From assembly GCA_026398275.1 (NCBI GenBank), contig JAPLTF010000066.1, positions 1 to 64,000 of the forward strand: DNA of 64,000 bases, read 5' to 3'. The DNA is from Verrucomicrobiota bacterium. Lineage in GTDB: Bacteria > Verrucomicrobiota > Verrucomicrobiia > Chthoniobacterales > Terrimicrobiaceae. The notes beneath the pieces are model-generated. The model had not been told where the DNA came from, made no database searches, and saw only the letters and a list, made by a program, of their open reading frames with translations. How positions within the stretch are numbered: the first letter of the stretch is position 1; each line of letters begins with the position of its first letter. Shown one piece after another: positions 24,813 to 33,189 of this stretch. The translations under genes were made by a program, and so were the position numbers.

Positions 24813-25047
24813 GGTCGAGTTCTACGACATCTTGCGCGAGCTCACCGCCTGCCATGAGTGGTGCCCGGACGTCCCGCCCGGGTCCACGGTCGCGGAGCTT
24901 TTTTTCGTGGCCAAACGCACGTTTCCGGCCCTGTCCGCCTATCCGCAGCAGCCCGTGTTCACCTCCGGGCTGGATTATGTGGAAGATGTCCACATCCTCC
25001 GCGAGGACGAGACGATCTCGATTCTCCCGGCTCCGCCCCGCTGCTGA
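24802..25047 (+). CDS. MoaD/ThiS-like ubiquitin-fold protein without the terminal Gly-Gly
   Basis: The 81-residue protein has the beta-grasp pattern of MoaD/ThiS sulfur carriers: VKVEFYDILRELTAC, VPPGSTVAELFFVAKRTFPAL and VEDVHILREDETISILPAP. Sulfur carriers end in Gly-Gly, which is adenylated and thiolated. This one ends ISILPAPPRC and has no GG. It is therefore either a non-carrier member or a degenerate one. It begins within the end of hpt (11 bp overlap). No other molybdopterin or thiamin gene is near. Identification from the fold pattern is moderately secure. Confidence 0.65.
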   Translation: MRVKVEFYDILRELTACHEWCPDVPPGSTVAELFFVAKRTFPALSAYPQQPVFTSGLDYVEDVHILREDETISILPAPPRC

Positions 25048-25055
25048 GCCTCCGC

Positions 25056-25580
25056 TCACAACAGCAGGATCGCAAGCAGGATCCCCGCTATGACAAGCAC
25101 CGCGATAAGCGCCATCAGCAGGAGCTTGTTGAAGATCGATATCTTGAGAAGGTTCGAGCGCGTGGCAGGCTTGCGGGGACCGGGAACCGGGGCGGCCATC
25201 TGCTCGGCATGACTCTTCGCACACTCGATGATTACCAGTCGGCGCTGGATCAACGCCTGCCCGTGGGTCGCCCGCTGAAGCTTCTTCAGCAACACCTCAA
25301 GCCGCAGCGGATCGCTGAACTGAAGCGCGTAAACAAGGTGATCGCGCTTATCCTCACGGAAGGGATCCGGCTTACTGTCGAGAATCTCGGTGCCGGCAAG
25401 GCAAAGCTCGCTGACATTGATCTGATACGAACGGCAGAGCCTGTGAATGGCCGCGTCCGCCTGCGTCTCCAATATAAAATTCCTGACGAGGTTCGCGCCC
25501 TGGCGCGAGCGAACGCTTTTCCCAAGTCGCAAATATCGCAGAAGTTCCTTCCGGGCGGATTTTGGCTCATTGCTGCTCAC
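25056..25580 (-). CDS. Membrane-anchored protein of unknown function
   Basis: The most likely product is 174 residues, starting at GTG 25580. It has an N-terminal basic helical part (KSARKELLRYLRLGK), a central region with IHRLCRSYQINVSELCLAGT and VYALQFSDPLRLEVLLKKLQ, and a C-terminal membrane helix (residues about 150-174, FNKLLLMALIAVLVIAGILL) that would anchor it. Upstream frame continues but is not convincing. No family recognised. It lies downstream of trmD on the same strand and ends 8 bp from the stop of the convergent MoaD-like gene. Confidence 0.5.
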   Translation of the reverse strand: MSSNEPKSARKELLRYLRLGKSVRSRQGANLVRNFILETQADAAIHRLCRSYQINVSELCLAGTEILDSKPDPFREDKRDHLVYALQFSDPLRLEVLLKKLQRATHGQALIQRRLVIIECAKSHAEQMAAPVPGPRKPATRSNLLKISIFNKLLLMALIAVLVIAGILLAILLL

Positions 25581-25666
25581 TTTGTAGGAAGGCGATTCTC
25601 GGCTCAAAACCGGCGGAAGGCAATTCCGAGTATGTCGGAGGGAACGTTTCCCCGAACTTTGAACCG

Positions 25667-26347
25667 TTACGTGCCGCCATCGGACAAAAGGTCGGGACGC
25701 TTTCTGCGCGTGGCCTCGGCGGCCTGCTCGCTGCGCCATTTCCCGATGGCCGCATGGTTGCCGGAGAGAAGGACTCCGGGCACTTCCCAGCCCCGGTAGT
25801 TTTCCGGCCGCGTGTAGTGCGGATGATCGAGCTGCCCGCTGACAAAGGAATCCTGCTGGGCGGACTGGATGTCACCCAGAACCCCCGGAATGAGCCGGAC
25901 GACCGCGTCGGTGATCACAAGCGCCGGAAGCACGCCGCTCGTCAAAACGTAATCCCCGATCGAGATTTCGTCGTCCACGAGATGGTCGGACACACGCTCG
26001 TCCACCCCTTCGTAGTGGCCGCACAAAAAGATCAGATGGCTCTCCCGGGCGAGTTCCTCCGCGATCTTGTGCGAAAACCGCCGCCCTTGGGGAGAGAGGA
26101 AAATCACCCTGGCCTCCGGTGAGCGGAGCGAGGCGAGCGCCTTGTCGATCGGCTCGATCGTCATCACCATCCCCGGTCCGCCTCCATAGGGAGCATCATC
26201 GGTGCTCCGGTGCCTGTCGGTCGTCCAATCGCGAAGGTCCGCCGCCTCCAGCTCCACGAGCCGCTTCTCCTGCGCGCGCTTGAGAATGCCTTCGCGCAGA
26301 ACGGCACGGCAAACTTCCGGAAAGATGGTGAGGATTTGGATTTTCAC
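25667..26347 (-). CDS. trmD: tRNA (guanine37-N1)-methyltransferase
   Basis: The enzyme (about 226 residues from GTG at 26347) methylates G37 of tRNAs. SPOUT-family features include DDAPYGGGPGMVMTIEPIDK, FLSPQGRRFSHKIAEELARE, FLCGHYEGVDERVSDHLVDD and the trefoil-knot segment ISIGDYVLTSGVLPALVITD, with the conserved GDYVLTGGE-like region. The C-terminal half contains QLDHPHYTRP. A TTG 18 bases upstream is another start. In many bacteria trmD is next to rpsP, rimM and rplS; here they are absent. Confidence 0.93.
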   Translation of the reverse strand: MKIQILTIFPEVCRAVLREGILKRAQEKRLVELEAADLRDWTTDRHRSTDDAPYGGGPGMVMTIEPIDKALASLRSPEARVIFLSPQGRRFSHKIAEELARESHLIFLCGHYEGVDERVSDHLVDDEISIGDYVLTSGVLPALVITDAVVRLIPGVLGDIQSAQQDSFVSGQLDHPHYTRPENYRGWEVPGVLLSGNHAAIGKWRSEQAAEATRRKRPDLLSDGGT

Positions 26348-26425
26348 GGGCAGACGCCACTTCAATAACCCATCCCGCGGAGAGTTCGCTGAGCGAACCC
26401 AACCTCCATTGGGGTGTCACAAAAT

Positions 26426-26474
26426 TGGCTGGGCAGGGAGTCGAACCCCGGACACGAGGATTTTCAGCCCCATC
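26426..26474 (-). tRNA. 3' half of a tRNA (Phe-like), probably a non-functional fragment
   Basis: On the minus strand the sequence reads GGGGCTGAAAATCCTCG (anticodon-loop CTGAAAA, anticodon GAA), then a variable loop, then CGGGG-TTCGACT-CCCTG (T-arm) and CCCAGCC-A (acceptor 3' side). The T-arm stem pairs well. No upstream GGCTGGG partner for the acceptor stem is found within 100 bases, and no D-arm is convincing, so only the 3' half is preserved. Such fragments often mark the attachment site of an integrated element. No encoded CCA. It lies between trmD and purF. Confidence 0.5.
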
Positions 26475-26626
26475 GTGAGAACGCTTGCTATTAACTACTT
26501 AACCAACAGTCAAGCTTTTACAGGACAGGAGCCGGGCTCATTTATGCCCGTTCAACAACTCCTGCACGGCACCCCCGCCCACCTTTTGCAGCATTCAAAC
26601 CTTGATCGAAGGCATGCGCCGGTTCA

Positions 26627-28099
26627 ATGTGCCCCCCTCACGATTTGAACTCACTTTTGTCCACGCACTACAAACCCAGGGATGAATGCGGCGTCTTTGG
26701 AATCTTCGGCCATCCCGATTCCTCGCTGCTCACGTATTACGGGCTGTTCGCCCTTCAACACCGCGGGCAGGAGAGCGCCGGGATTGTCTCGGCGAAGGGC
26801 TCGGAGCGGACGTTTCAGGTCCACAAGGGCATGGGGCTCGTGTCGCAGGTCTTCTCGATGGACGAGCTGGAACGGCTCACCGGAACGCGCGCCATCGGGC
26901 ACGTGCGGTATTCGACGACCGGCTCGAGCAACGCAAAAAATGCCCAGCCGTTCGTGGTCGACACGGCGCGGGGGCAGCTCGCTGTCGCCCACAACGGAAA
27001 CCTGACGAATGCCGCTGCTCTCCGCACGGAACTCGAAGCCCGGGGATCGATCTTTCAAACCACGGTCGACAGCGAAATCGTGCTGCATCTTCTGGCCCAG
27101 CCTCGGGGCGCGGGCGGCGGACTCGCGTCGCTGCGAAGGCTCGAGGGGGCTTTCTCGATCGTGCTCATGGGCGAGCGCGAAATCATCGGGTTCCGCGATC
27201 CTCAGGGATTTCGTCCGCTGTGCCTGGGAAAATTGGACGGGGCGTATGTCCTGTCGTCCGAGAGCTGCGCGTTTGATCTGGTCCACGCGGAGTTCATCCG
27301 GGACATCGAGCCCGGCGAGGTCGTGATCATCGACAACAACGGGATCCGCAGCGAATGGCCGTTCAAAGCCAGCAAGAGCGCGTTCTGCATGTTCGAGTAT
27401 GTGTATTTCGCAAGGCCCGACAGCACGGTCGGCGGGGTCAATGTCAGCAAGGTGCGCGTCGAGATGGGCCGCGAGCTGGCGAGGCAGTGCCCGGCGGAGG
27501 CGGATCTCGTGGTCCCCGTTCCCGACTCGGGGATCTTCGCGGCGCTTGGGTTTGCCGAGGAGCTGGACATCCCGTATTTCCCCGCATTCGTCAGGAACCA
27601 CTACATCGGGCGCACGTTCATCCAGCCCACGCAGCTCATCCGGGACTTCAATGTCCGCGTGAAGCTGAACCTGATCCGCGAGGCGGTGGAGGGCAAGCGG
27701 GTGGTGGTGGTGGACGACTCGATCGTCCGTGGCACGACCGCTCGCACCCGCGTGATCAACCTCCGCGAGGCCGGGGCCAAGGAGGTCCACATGCGGATCA
27801 GCTGCCCGCCGCACAAGCACGCCTGCTTCTACGGCATCGATTTTCCCGATCCGGAAAAGCTGCTCGCGAACCAGTGCACGCACGAGGAAATCTGCAAGTA
27901 TCTCGGCGCGGACTCGATCGGATACCTGGGCGTGGAGGGGATGGTGCGCGCGACCGGGCGGCCGTTCAACGAGTTCTGCATGGCCTGCTTCAACGGGGAC
28001 TATCCCGTTCCGTTCGATGCCAATTTCGACAAACTCATCATGGAAACACGCCGCGACAACGCCCGCCTGCTGGAACCGGAATCCAACCGCCTTCTCTGA
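26627..28099 (+). CDS. purF: Amidophosphoribosyltransferase
   Basis: The 490-residue enzyme makes phosphoribosylamine from PRPP and glutamine. The N-terminal glutaminase domain has its catalytic Cys in DECGVFGIFG, preceded by about 20 residues that may be a cleaved propeptide, and HRGQESAGI shortly after. PRPP loop VVVVDDSIVRGTTARTR lies near residue 365. Cysteines at CMFEYVYFARPDS, HACFYGID and CMACF match the Bacillus-type PurF with an Fe-S cluster. The start is uncertain: GTG 26627 is used here, but TTG 26645 is possible. purM follows directly (1 bp). Confidence 0.93.
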   Translation: MCPPHDLNSLLSTHYKPRDECGVFGIFGHPDSSLLTYYGLFALQHRGQESAGIVSAKGSERTFQVHKGMGLVSQVFSMDELERLTGTRAIGHVRYSTTGSSNAKNAQPFVVDTARGQLAVAHNGNLTNAAALRTELEARGSIFQTTVDSEIVLHLLAQPRGAGGGLASLRRLEGAFSIVLMGEREIIGFRDPQGFRPLCLGKLDGAYVLSSESCAFDLVHAEFIRDIEPGEVVIIDNNGIRSEWPFKASKSAFCMFEYVYFARPDSTVGGVNVSKVRVEMGRELARQCPAEADLVVPVPDSGIFAALGFAEELDIPYFPAFVRNHYIGRTFIQPTQLIRDFNVRVKLNLIREAVEGKRVVVVDDSIVRGTTARTRVINLREAGAKEVHMRISCPPHKHACFYGIDFPDPEKLLANQCTHEEICKYLGADSIGYLGVEGMVRATGRPFNEFCMACFNGDYPVPFDANFDKLIMETRRDNARLLEPESNRLL

Positions 28100-28100
28100 A

Positions 28101-29120
28101 ATGCCACGCAAAATCAAAGCCTATGCAGAAGCCGGGGTGGATGTGGACCTCGGAAACCGCGTCAAAAAGGGAATCCACGACCTCGCCGCCGCGACGCACG
28201 GGCCGGAAGTGCTCGGAAAAATCGGCGGCTTCGGCGGGCTCTTCCGCCCGAATCTGAAAGGGATGAAGGACCCGGTCCTCGTCTCCAGCGTGGACGGGGT
28301 CGGCACAAAACTGAAGATCGCGTTCGCCACCGGACGCCACGACACGGTCGGGCAGGACCTCGTGAACCACTGCATCAATGACATCGCCGTCATCGGAGCG
28401 CGCCCGCTCTTCTTCCTGGACTACATCGGGGGGGAGAAGCTGGATCCCGTGGTCTTCCGCCAGATCCTCAAAGGGTTTGCCACGGCGTGCAAGGCCGGCG
28501 GCTGCGCGCTCATCGGCGGCGAGACAGCCCAGCTGCCGGGGATGTATCACCCCGGGGAATACGACCTCGCGGGCACGATCGTCGGGATCGTTGACCGGCC
28601 AAAAATGCTCGACGGCTCAAAAATCCGCCCCGGCGACGTCCTCATCGGGCTGCGCGGCAACGGGCTTCACACGAACGGCTACTCGCTGGCACGCAAGATA
28701 CTCCTTCAGAAGCTGCGACTGCCGCTCGACAAGCCGGCCCGCGGAATGAAATCCACACTCGCCGCCGAACTCCTCCGGGTTCACCCGAACTACCAGCCGC
28801 TCATGGCCTCGCTGCCGGCCGGCATGCTCCGCGGGGCCGCACACATCACGGGCGGCGGCCTGCTGGACAATCTGCCCCGCGTCCTGCCGGAAGGCTGCCG
28901 CGCCCTGATCAACAGCCGGTCCTGGAAGATACCGATGCTTTTCGAGCTGATCCAGCATGGCGGCCAGGTGCCCGAGAAGGAGATGTATCAGGTCTTCAAC
29001 ATGGGCATCGGGATGGTCCTCATCGTCCCCGCCGCACTTGCCGGCGAGGCGGTCCGCCTGACCAACGGCCTCGTGATCGGGGCCGTCGTCAAGGGGGCGA
29101 AGGACGTGGTCATCAAGTGA
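28101..29120 (+). CDS. purM: Phosphoribosylformylglycinamidine cyclo-ligase (AIR synthetase)
   Basis: The 339-residue enzyme closes the imidazole ring in purine synthesis. Signatures: YAEAGVDVDLGN near the N-terminus, KDPVLVSSVDGVGTKLKIA (about residues 56-74), HCINDIAVIGARPLFFLDY (about 93-111), ALIGGETAQLPGMY (about 134-147), LIGLRGNGLHTNGYSLAR and HITGGGLLDNLPRVLP. The start ATG at 28101 lies right after the purF stop, so the two form an operon. Length is usual. Only these two of the purine pathway enzymes are in the window, plus hpt for salvage. Confidence 0.95.
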   Translation: MPRKIKAYAEAGVDVDLGNRVKKGIHDLAAATHGPEVLGKIGGFGGLFRPNLKGMKDPVLVSSVDGVGTKLKIAFATGRHDTVGQDLVNHCINDIAVIGARPLFFLDYIGGEKLDPVVFRQILKGFATACKAGGCALIGGETAQLPGMYHPGEYDLAGTIVGIVDRPKMLDGSKIRPGDVLIGLRGNGLHTNGYSLARKILLQKLRLPLDKPARGMKSTLAAELLRVHPNYQPLMASLPAGMLRGAAHITGGGLLDNLPRVLPEGCRALINSRSWKIPMLFELIQHGGQVPEKEMYQVFNMGIGMVLIVPAALAGEAVRLTNGLVIGAVVKGAKDVVIK

Positions 29121-29124
29121 TTTT

Positions 29125-30117
29125 GTGAAGCTCTGGAAACGCAAACCCGCACTCGGCATCGGCATCGGTGTCGGCGTGCTCGGAGCCGTCGCGCTGGCGC
29201 TCCGCTACGGCATGAACCGCGCGGTGCGCGAGCCGATCCCGGATGCGATCTCCCCGGCGATCTTCGCCACTCGGGTCGCGCGGACGAATTTCGGCGAGAT
29301 GATCTACCACGCGAGCGGGTCGGGCGAGCCGCTGGTGTTCCTGCACGGCGTCTTCCTCGGCGCCTCTTCCTACGAATGGTCGGGGGTCTATCCGCGATTC
29401 GTCATGGACCACGAGGTGATCGTGCCGGACATCATCGGCTTCGGAGAGTCGGAGCGACCGTCCACCCAGATGGATGCCGCGGATTATGCCTCGGCCCTTG
29501 CGGAATTTCTGCGCGAGGTTTGTCCCGGGAAAAAGCCGGTGGTCGTGGCCAGCGGGCTCACGGCCGGAATTTCCCTGCTCCTGGCCGCCCGGCATCCGGA
29601 GTTGATCTCGCGACTGGTACTTTTCCTGCCCACCGGGCTGAAGGAAACTGGCAACTGGCGTGCGATGGGGATGCTGGCGCTGAGCGGGATTCCCGGAGTG
29701 CGGCGGTTCATCTACCGGAACTACCTTTCGCGGGCTCCCTTCATCCGCGCCTGGCTCACCCGCTTTGCCTTGACGGACCCCGAATCCCTCACCGAGGAGA
29801 TGGTGACGATCCTCGCGACGTGCGCCCAGCAATACGGGGCGGAGCATGCGATTCTGGGATTCCTGCGCGGGCGGATGGCCTTCGACATCGAGCGGCGCCT
29901 GCGCGACGTGCCCGCCCCGGTGCATATTCTCTGGCCCGACCGGGCGACCGGATTTTCGCCCGATGGCGGCGCGGCGATCTGCCGCAAGCTCCCGCGCGCA
30001 TCCATGGAAATCCTGTCCGGCTGCGGGATCCTGGCCGCCTTGGAAAGTCCGGATCTGTTGGAGGCTGCAATCGCGCAATCGCTGGCCGGGGACTTGCCTC
30101 CGGAACCCGCAGGGTAG
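29125..30117 (+). CDS. Alpha/beta hydrolase-fold protein lacking the catalytic Ser and His
   Basis: The 330-residue protein begins with an N-terminal membrane anchor (residues 9-29, LGIGIGVGVLGAVALALRYG). The alpha/beta hydrolase body has PLVFLHGVFLGASSYEW (oxyanion loop HGV) and VIVPDIIGFGESERP. The nucleophile elbow reads VVASGLTAGISLLLA, where the family has GxSxG, so the serine position is Gly. At the C-terminus the histidine motif is GCGILAALESP where GHxxxLExP is expected, so His is Ile. It is therefore probably a non-enzymatic member or has a different mechanism. It follows purM after 4 bp and may be cotranscribed. Confidence 0.65.
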   Translation: MKLWKRKPALGIGIGVGVLGAVALALRYGMNRAVREPIPDAISPAIFATRVARTNFGEMIYHASGSGEPLVFLHGVFLGASSYEWSGVYPRFVMDHEVIVPDIIGFGESERPSTQMDAADYASALAEFLREVCPGKKPVVVASGLTAGISLLLAARHPELISRLVLFLPTGLKETGNWRAMGMLALSGIPGVRRFIYRNYLSRAPFIRAWLTRFALTDPESLTEEMVTILATCAQQYGAEHAILGFLRGRMAFDIERRLRDVPAPVHILWPDRATGFSPDGGAAICRKLPRASMEILSGCGILAALESPDLLEAAIAQSLAGDLPPEPAG

Positions 30118-30129
30118 ACGTTCCCGGAC

Positions 30130-31320
30130 TCAGTCCTTCTTCGTGTAGGTGATCGGAAGGATTCCCATCTCACGCGCCTTTTCGAGGTCGATGAGTTGAT
30201 AATCGAGATCGTCGCTGTCGAACTTTTTCTGATTTTCCTTCAGGGCATCGGTTCCGACGGAGACGGCGGATTCGAACGATGCCCAGGATTCCTTGTTCTT
30301 GTGCTCCTCGAGCTTTTTCAGCGCGGAGTTTTTGTCGTCCCTGACCGGCCGGAGATCCTTTTCTCCGAGCAGCGTGGTTTCCAGGCCGATCGTCGTGTCG
30401 TCGTCGATGTCGACGGCGAGGAACATGTGGCCGGGGATCAGCGCCAGGCTTGGCCGGAGGCCGATCTTGCGGAGGATCGCGGCCATCAGAACGGTCCCGT
30501 CCACGCAGTTTGCCTGCGAGGCGGTCACCGATTCGTCGAACAGGCGGACATGCTGGCTGTAGACGCCATTGTCGACAGCGGCGGTGGTGGTGACGTCGCT
30601 GTATTTCAAGCCGTGACGCTGCATCACATTCCAGATGGCAAATATCTGCAGGAGCACCTCATCCTTGTCGTCGCTCTGGTAGCCGGTGAACGAGGAGACG
30701 AGCCCGGTATCCAGCGCCTCCTTGAGAATCCGGTCGACCCAGGGATGGTTCTCGTTCACGTAGGCCGCAAACAGCCAGCTGTAGTCCGAGGTGCGCGGGT
30801 CGTCCCCGTCGCCGCTGGCTTCCTCGACCCCGAAGAGGCAGTCGTTGATCGACCGCAGGGTGGTGGTCACGGTTTTCTCGCCAAGGCTTTTTCCGTTCAC
30901 CGTCACCGCAATCGTGATGTTGAGCGGCACCGCCTGGGAAACCTGCGCCAGCGCATCATACTTGTAGGCAATCTTCGGATGGATCAGCAACTCCTCCGCA
31001 TCCTTCTCGAGCTTCCCCGAGAACCGGCTCTCGCACATGTAGGCGTTTTCTTTGACGACCACCTCGACCTTCGAGCCGGCGTCCGCCCCCGAAAGCGTGA
31101 TCCCGATTCCCCCCTGGGGATCTCCCAGATGGTTGTCCCCCCATACCGCAAAAAGCTCCTCCGGCAGGTCCACCCTCGCGGTCCCGATCAGGAACGAGGG
31201 AAAGATATTGCTCTGCGGATAGATGTCCGTGTCCCACTCCGGCTCCGCATCTTTGGGCGGCATCAATGACTGCACGGACAGGGCCGCCGCCAGAATCAGG
31301 GATGAGAAGAGATGGCTCAC
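30130..31320 (-). CDS. Secreted transglutaminase-like protein
   Basis: The 396-residue protein starts with a signal peptide (MSHLFSSLILAAALSVQSL). The C-terminal half carries a transglutaminase-like core: TASQANCVDGTVLMAAILRK (Cys), then LIPGHMFLAVDIDDD (His and Asp), in the C-H-D order. The N-terminal half has beta-sheet-like segments and one early motif, FAVWGDNHLGDPQGGIGITL. It may hydrolyse or cross-link cell-surface proteins. GTG at 31320 is the apparent start. It is followed by another secreted gene 15 bp upstream on the same strand, which suggests a shared secreted-protein operon. Confidence 0.65.
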   Translation of the reverse strand: MSHLFSSLILAAALSVQSLMPPKDAEPEWDTDIYPQSNIFPSFLIGTARVDLPEELFAVWGDNHLGDPQGGIGITLSGADAGSKVEVVVKENAYMCESRFSGKLEKDAEELLIHPKIAYKYDALAQVSQAVPLNITIAVTVNGKSLGEKTVTTTLRSINDCLFGVEEASGDGDDPRTSDYSWLFAAYVNENHPWVDRILKEALDTGLVSSFTGYQSDDKDEVLLQIFAIWNVMQRHGLKYSDVTTTAAVDNGVYSQHVRLFDESVTASQANCVDGTVLMAAILRKIGLRPSLALIPGHMFLAVDIDDDTTIGLETTLLGEKDLRPVRDDKNSALKKLEEHKNKESWASFESAVSVGTDALKENQKKFDSDDLDYQLIDLEKAREMGILPITYTKKD

Positions 31321-31335
31321 GGCGGTTATGAAATG

Positions 31336-32553
31336 TTACTGGCCTTCGGGCGTCAGGGATTCCTGGCAGACCGTCGCCGGCGGGCGCAGCGAGCGTCCGG
31401 CCAGGTAGGGGCTTTTTTCGTCGTCTTCCAGGAGTTGATAGACTGCCAGTCCATCCGGGCGGATCACGGCGAGCCCGTCGCCGAGGGCGAGGCCCTGGCC
31501 CGGAATGACTTTCTTGCCGAGAGCCCAGCGGACGGTTTTGCTCACATCTCCTCCGGAGATTTTTGCGGTTCCCTCCTCCTGGCTGTCCCCGGGAGATTCG
31601 CGCACCCAATCGTAGGAGCCGTTGATTTTTGAGACAGGGATTTTGGCTTTCTCCATATCCCCCTGCCCGACCAGGATGACCTCACCGGCGGATTCCTCGG
31701 CACCTTCCGCCGCCCAGCGCCCGATCAGCGAAAACCCTTCCGCCTGCGGAAAAATGTGGTAAATCGCCAGCCCGTCGTCCAGGGCAACGCCGAGCGTCAT
31801 CCCCTCGAGCAAGCCGGTGCCGTGGCTCGTTTTTCCTTGGATGTCCCACTCCATGAACACGAGTCCCTTCTTGATGCGAACGGTGACCGTGCCTTCGTAT
31901 TTTGATCCATCGGGATTTGTGCCCTTGCAGGCATGGGTTCCAGCGATCTGCTTGGGATCGAGCTGGTCGGCTGGATAAGGCTCCTCCTTCTCCGGTTCGG
32001 AATCCGAGACGGAAACCGGCTTCGCATTGTTCCCATCCATGGCCACTTCCGCCCAGAAATTCGCATTCCCCGGCTTCTGCTTCTCATCCGTGACGCGCTC
32101 TTCCGCCCAGACGTGGATGAGCAGGTTTCCTTCCGGCGACCACCTCACCACATCCGTGCCGCATGCGGCAAAATCCCCCTTCAGCTTTCGCAGCGGCGCC
32201 GACTGGGCGAGCGTGAACGGGACAACATCGACGGAGGAAACCTTCCCTTTGGCCACGCGGTAAAGAAAAACCTGCCGGTCCCTCGGGCTGCCCCCGTTCA
32301 CCGCAAGGTAGTCGCGGTCGGGAGACCAGAAAAACTCCGGCGTCACATTGCCGTCGGCGGAATATCCGCAATCGCTTTTGGCCTCCTGCGGATTCCAAAA
32401 CAGCGTGCGGCTTTTGCCTGCTTCCTTATCGATTAGATAATATACCGCACCGGCTGGCGTCTTCTCGGTTTCGATGTCGGGAGAGCACCAGGCGGGCGCC
32501 AACATCGCCGCAAAGCATGCGCAGATCAGCGGACGATGGGAAAAGCGCGGCAT
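31336..32553 (-). CDS. Secreted protein with tandem GxYxxxGxNPDGSxYxG-type domains
   Basis: The 405-residue protein has a signal peptide (MPRFSHRPLICACFAAMLAP). The N-terminal half (about 30-190) contains a beta-propeller-like stretch WSPDRDYLAVNGG and DVVRWSPEGNLLIHVW. The C-terminal half holds two copies of a roughly 90-residue beta domain. The first starts AGTHACKGTNPDGSKYEGTV and the second INGSYDWVRESPGDSQEEGT; both end in a DGLAIYHI/DGLAVYQL segment. This domain type is sometimes annotated as fibronectin-binding-like, but its true function is unknown. It is cotranscribed with two other secreted genes (30130-33095). Confidence 0.6.
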   Translation of the reverse strand: MPRFSHRPLICACFAAMLAPAWCSPDIETEKTPAGAVYYLIDKEAGKSRTLFWNPQEAKSDCGYSADGNVTPEFFWSPDRDYLAVNGGSPRDRQVFLYRVAKGKVSSVDVVPFTLAQSAPLRKLKGDFAACGTDVVRWSPEGNLLIHVWAEERVTDEKQKPGNANFWAEVAMDGNNAKPVSVSDSEPEKEEPYPADQLDPKQIAGTHACKGTNPDGSKYEGTVTVRIKKGLVFMEWDIQGKTSHGTGLLEGMTLGVALDDGLAIYHIFPQAEGFSLIGRWAAEGAEESAGEVILVGQGDMEKAKIPVSKINGSYDWVRESPGDSQEEGTAKISGGDVSKTVRWALGKKVIPGQGLALGDGLAVIRPDGLAVYQLLEDDEKSPYLAGRSLRPPATVCQESLTPEGQ

Positions 32554-32588
32554 GGTGCGGCGGAATGAACGCGCGGCGCGTGTGGCAA

Positions 32589-33095
32589 TCAGGGGGCCTT
32601 CAGGGAATTGGCGATCTTCTCGGCCACGGCGATTCCCTTCTCATCGGTGAGGTCGGCAACAAACCAGAACTCCGCAATTTTTCCGTCCTCCAGCGCAGCC
32701 CATCCCATGCCCACGCGAACCTTCTCGTCGTCCTGCTTGTCGATCGCCGTGCCGACCAGATAAAATCCTTTCAGGCCGTTCGGCGTCCAGTCCTGCGGAT
32801 CGCCGAGCTCCGCGCCTTTGTATTCGGATTTCAGCTCATCCATCGCCTCGTCGATCGCCTTCTCCATGGAGCCAGCCGAGCCTTTGATCGTGCGGAAGGA
32901 AAAAACCGCGCCAGTGGGGCCCTGAAGATGGAAGTAGTCCCCGGCATCCTCCGCCTGCTTGATCTCCCAATCTTCGGGAGCCGTGATCTCGAAGCTTTCC
33001 GCTTCCGGGGTCGGATACGCAATCGTCTGCATGTCCGCGCTGCGGGCGGCATGGGAAATGGTCAGGGCTAGGATCGCGGCGAGGATTTTTTTCAT
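32589..33095 (-). CDS. Secreted protein of unknown function
   Basis: The 168-residue protein has a clear signal peptide (MKKILAAILALTISHAARSA). The mature part begins MQTIAYPTPEAESFEITAPE and has a central GFYLVGTAIDKQDDEKVRVG beta segment, ending in a helix (VAEKIANSLKAP). It resembles short periplasmic stress- or signal-type proteins that use a conserved ADLTDE segment. I recognise no family. It is the first of three secreted-protein genes on the minus strand. Confidence 0.6.
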   Translation of the reverse strand: MKKILAAILALTISHAARSADMQTIAYPTPEAESFEITAPEDWEIKQAEDAGDYFHLQGPTGAVFSFRTIKGSAGSMEKAIDEAMDELKSEYKGAELGDPQDWTPNGLKGFYLVGTAIDKQDDEKVRVGMGWAALEDGKIAEFWFVADLTDEKGIAVAEKIANSLKAP

Positions 33096-33189
33096 ATGGG
33101 TGTAATTAATAAGGTCATGAATCCGATGACGTTTTATCACGGACCCGTTTGCTCCAGTAAAAACATTTTTGACCCGCGTCAAGAGGAAC

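Noticed and set aside
26426-26474. tmRNA or a full tRNA at this position
   Set aside because: The 5' side needed to pair with the acceptor 3' strand is missing in the next 100 bases, and there is no tag-peptide frame, so only a tRNA 3' half is claimed.
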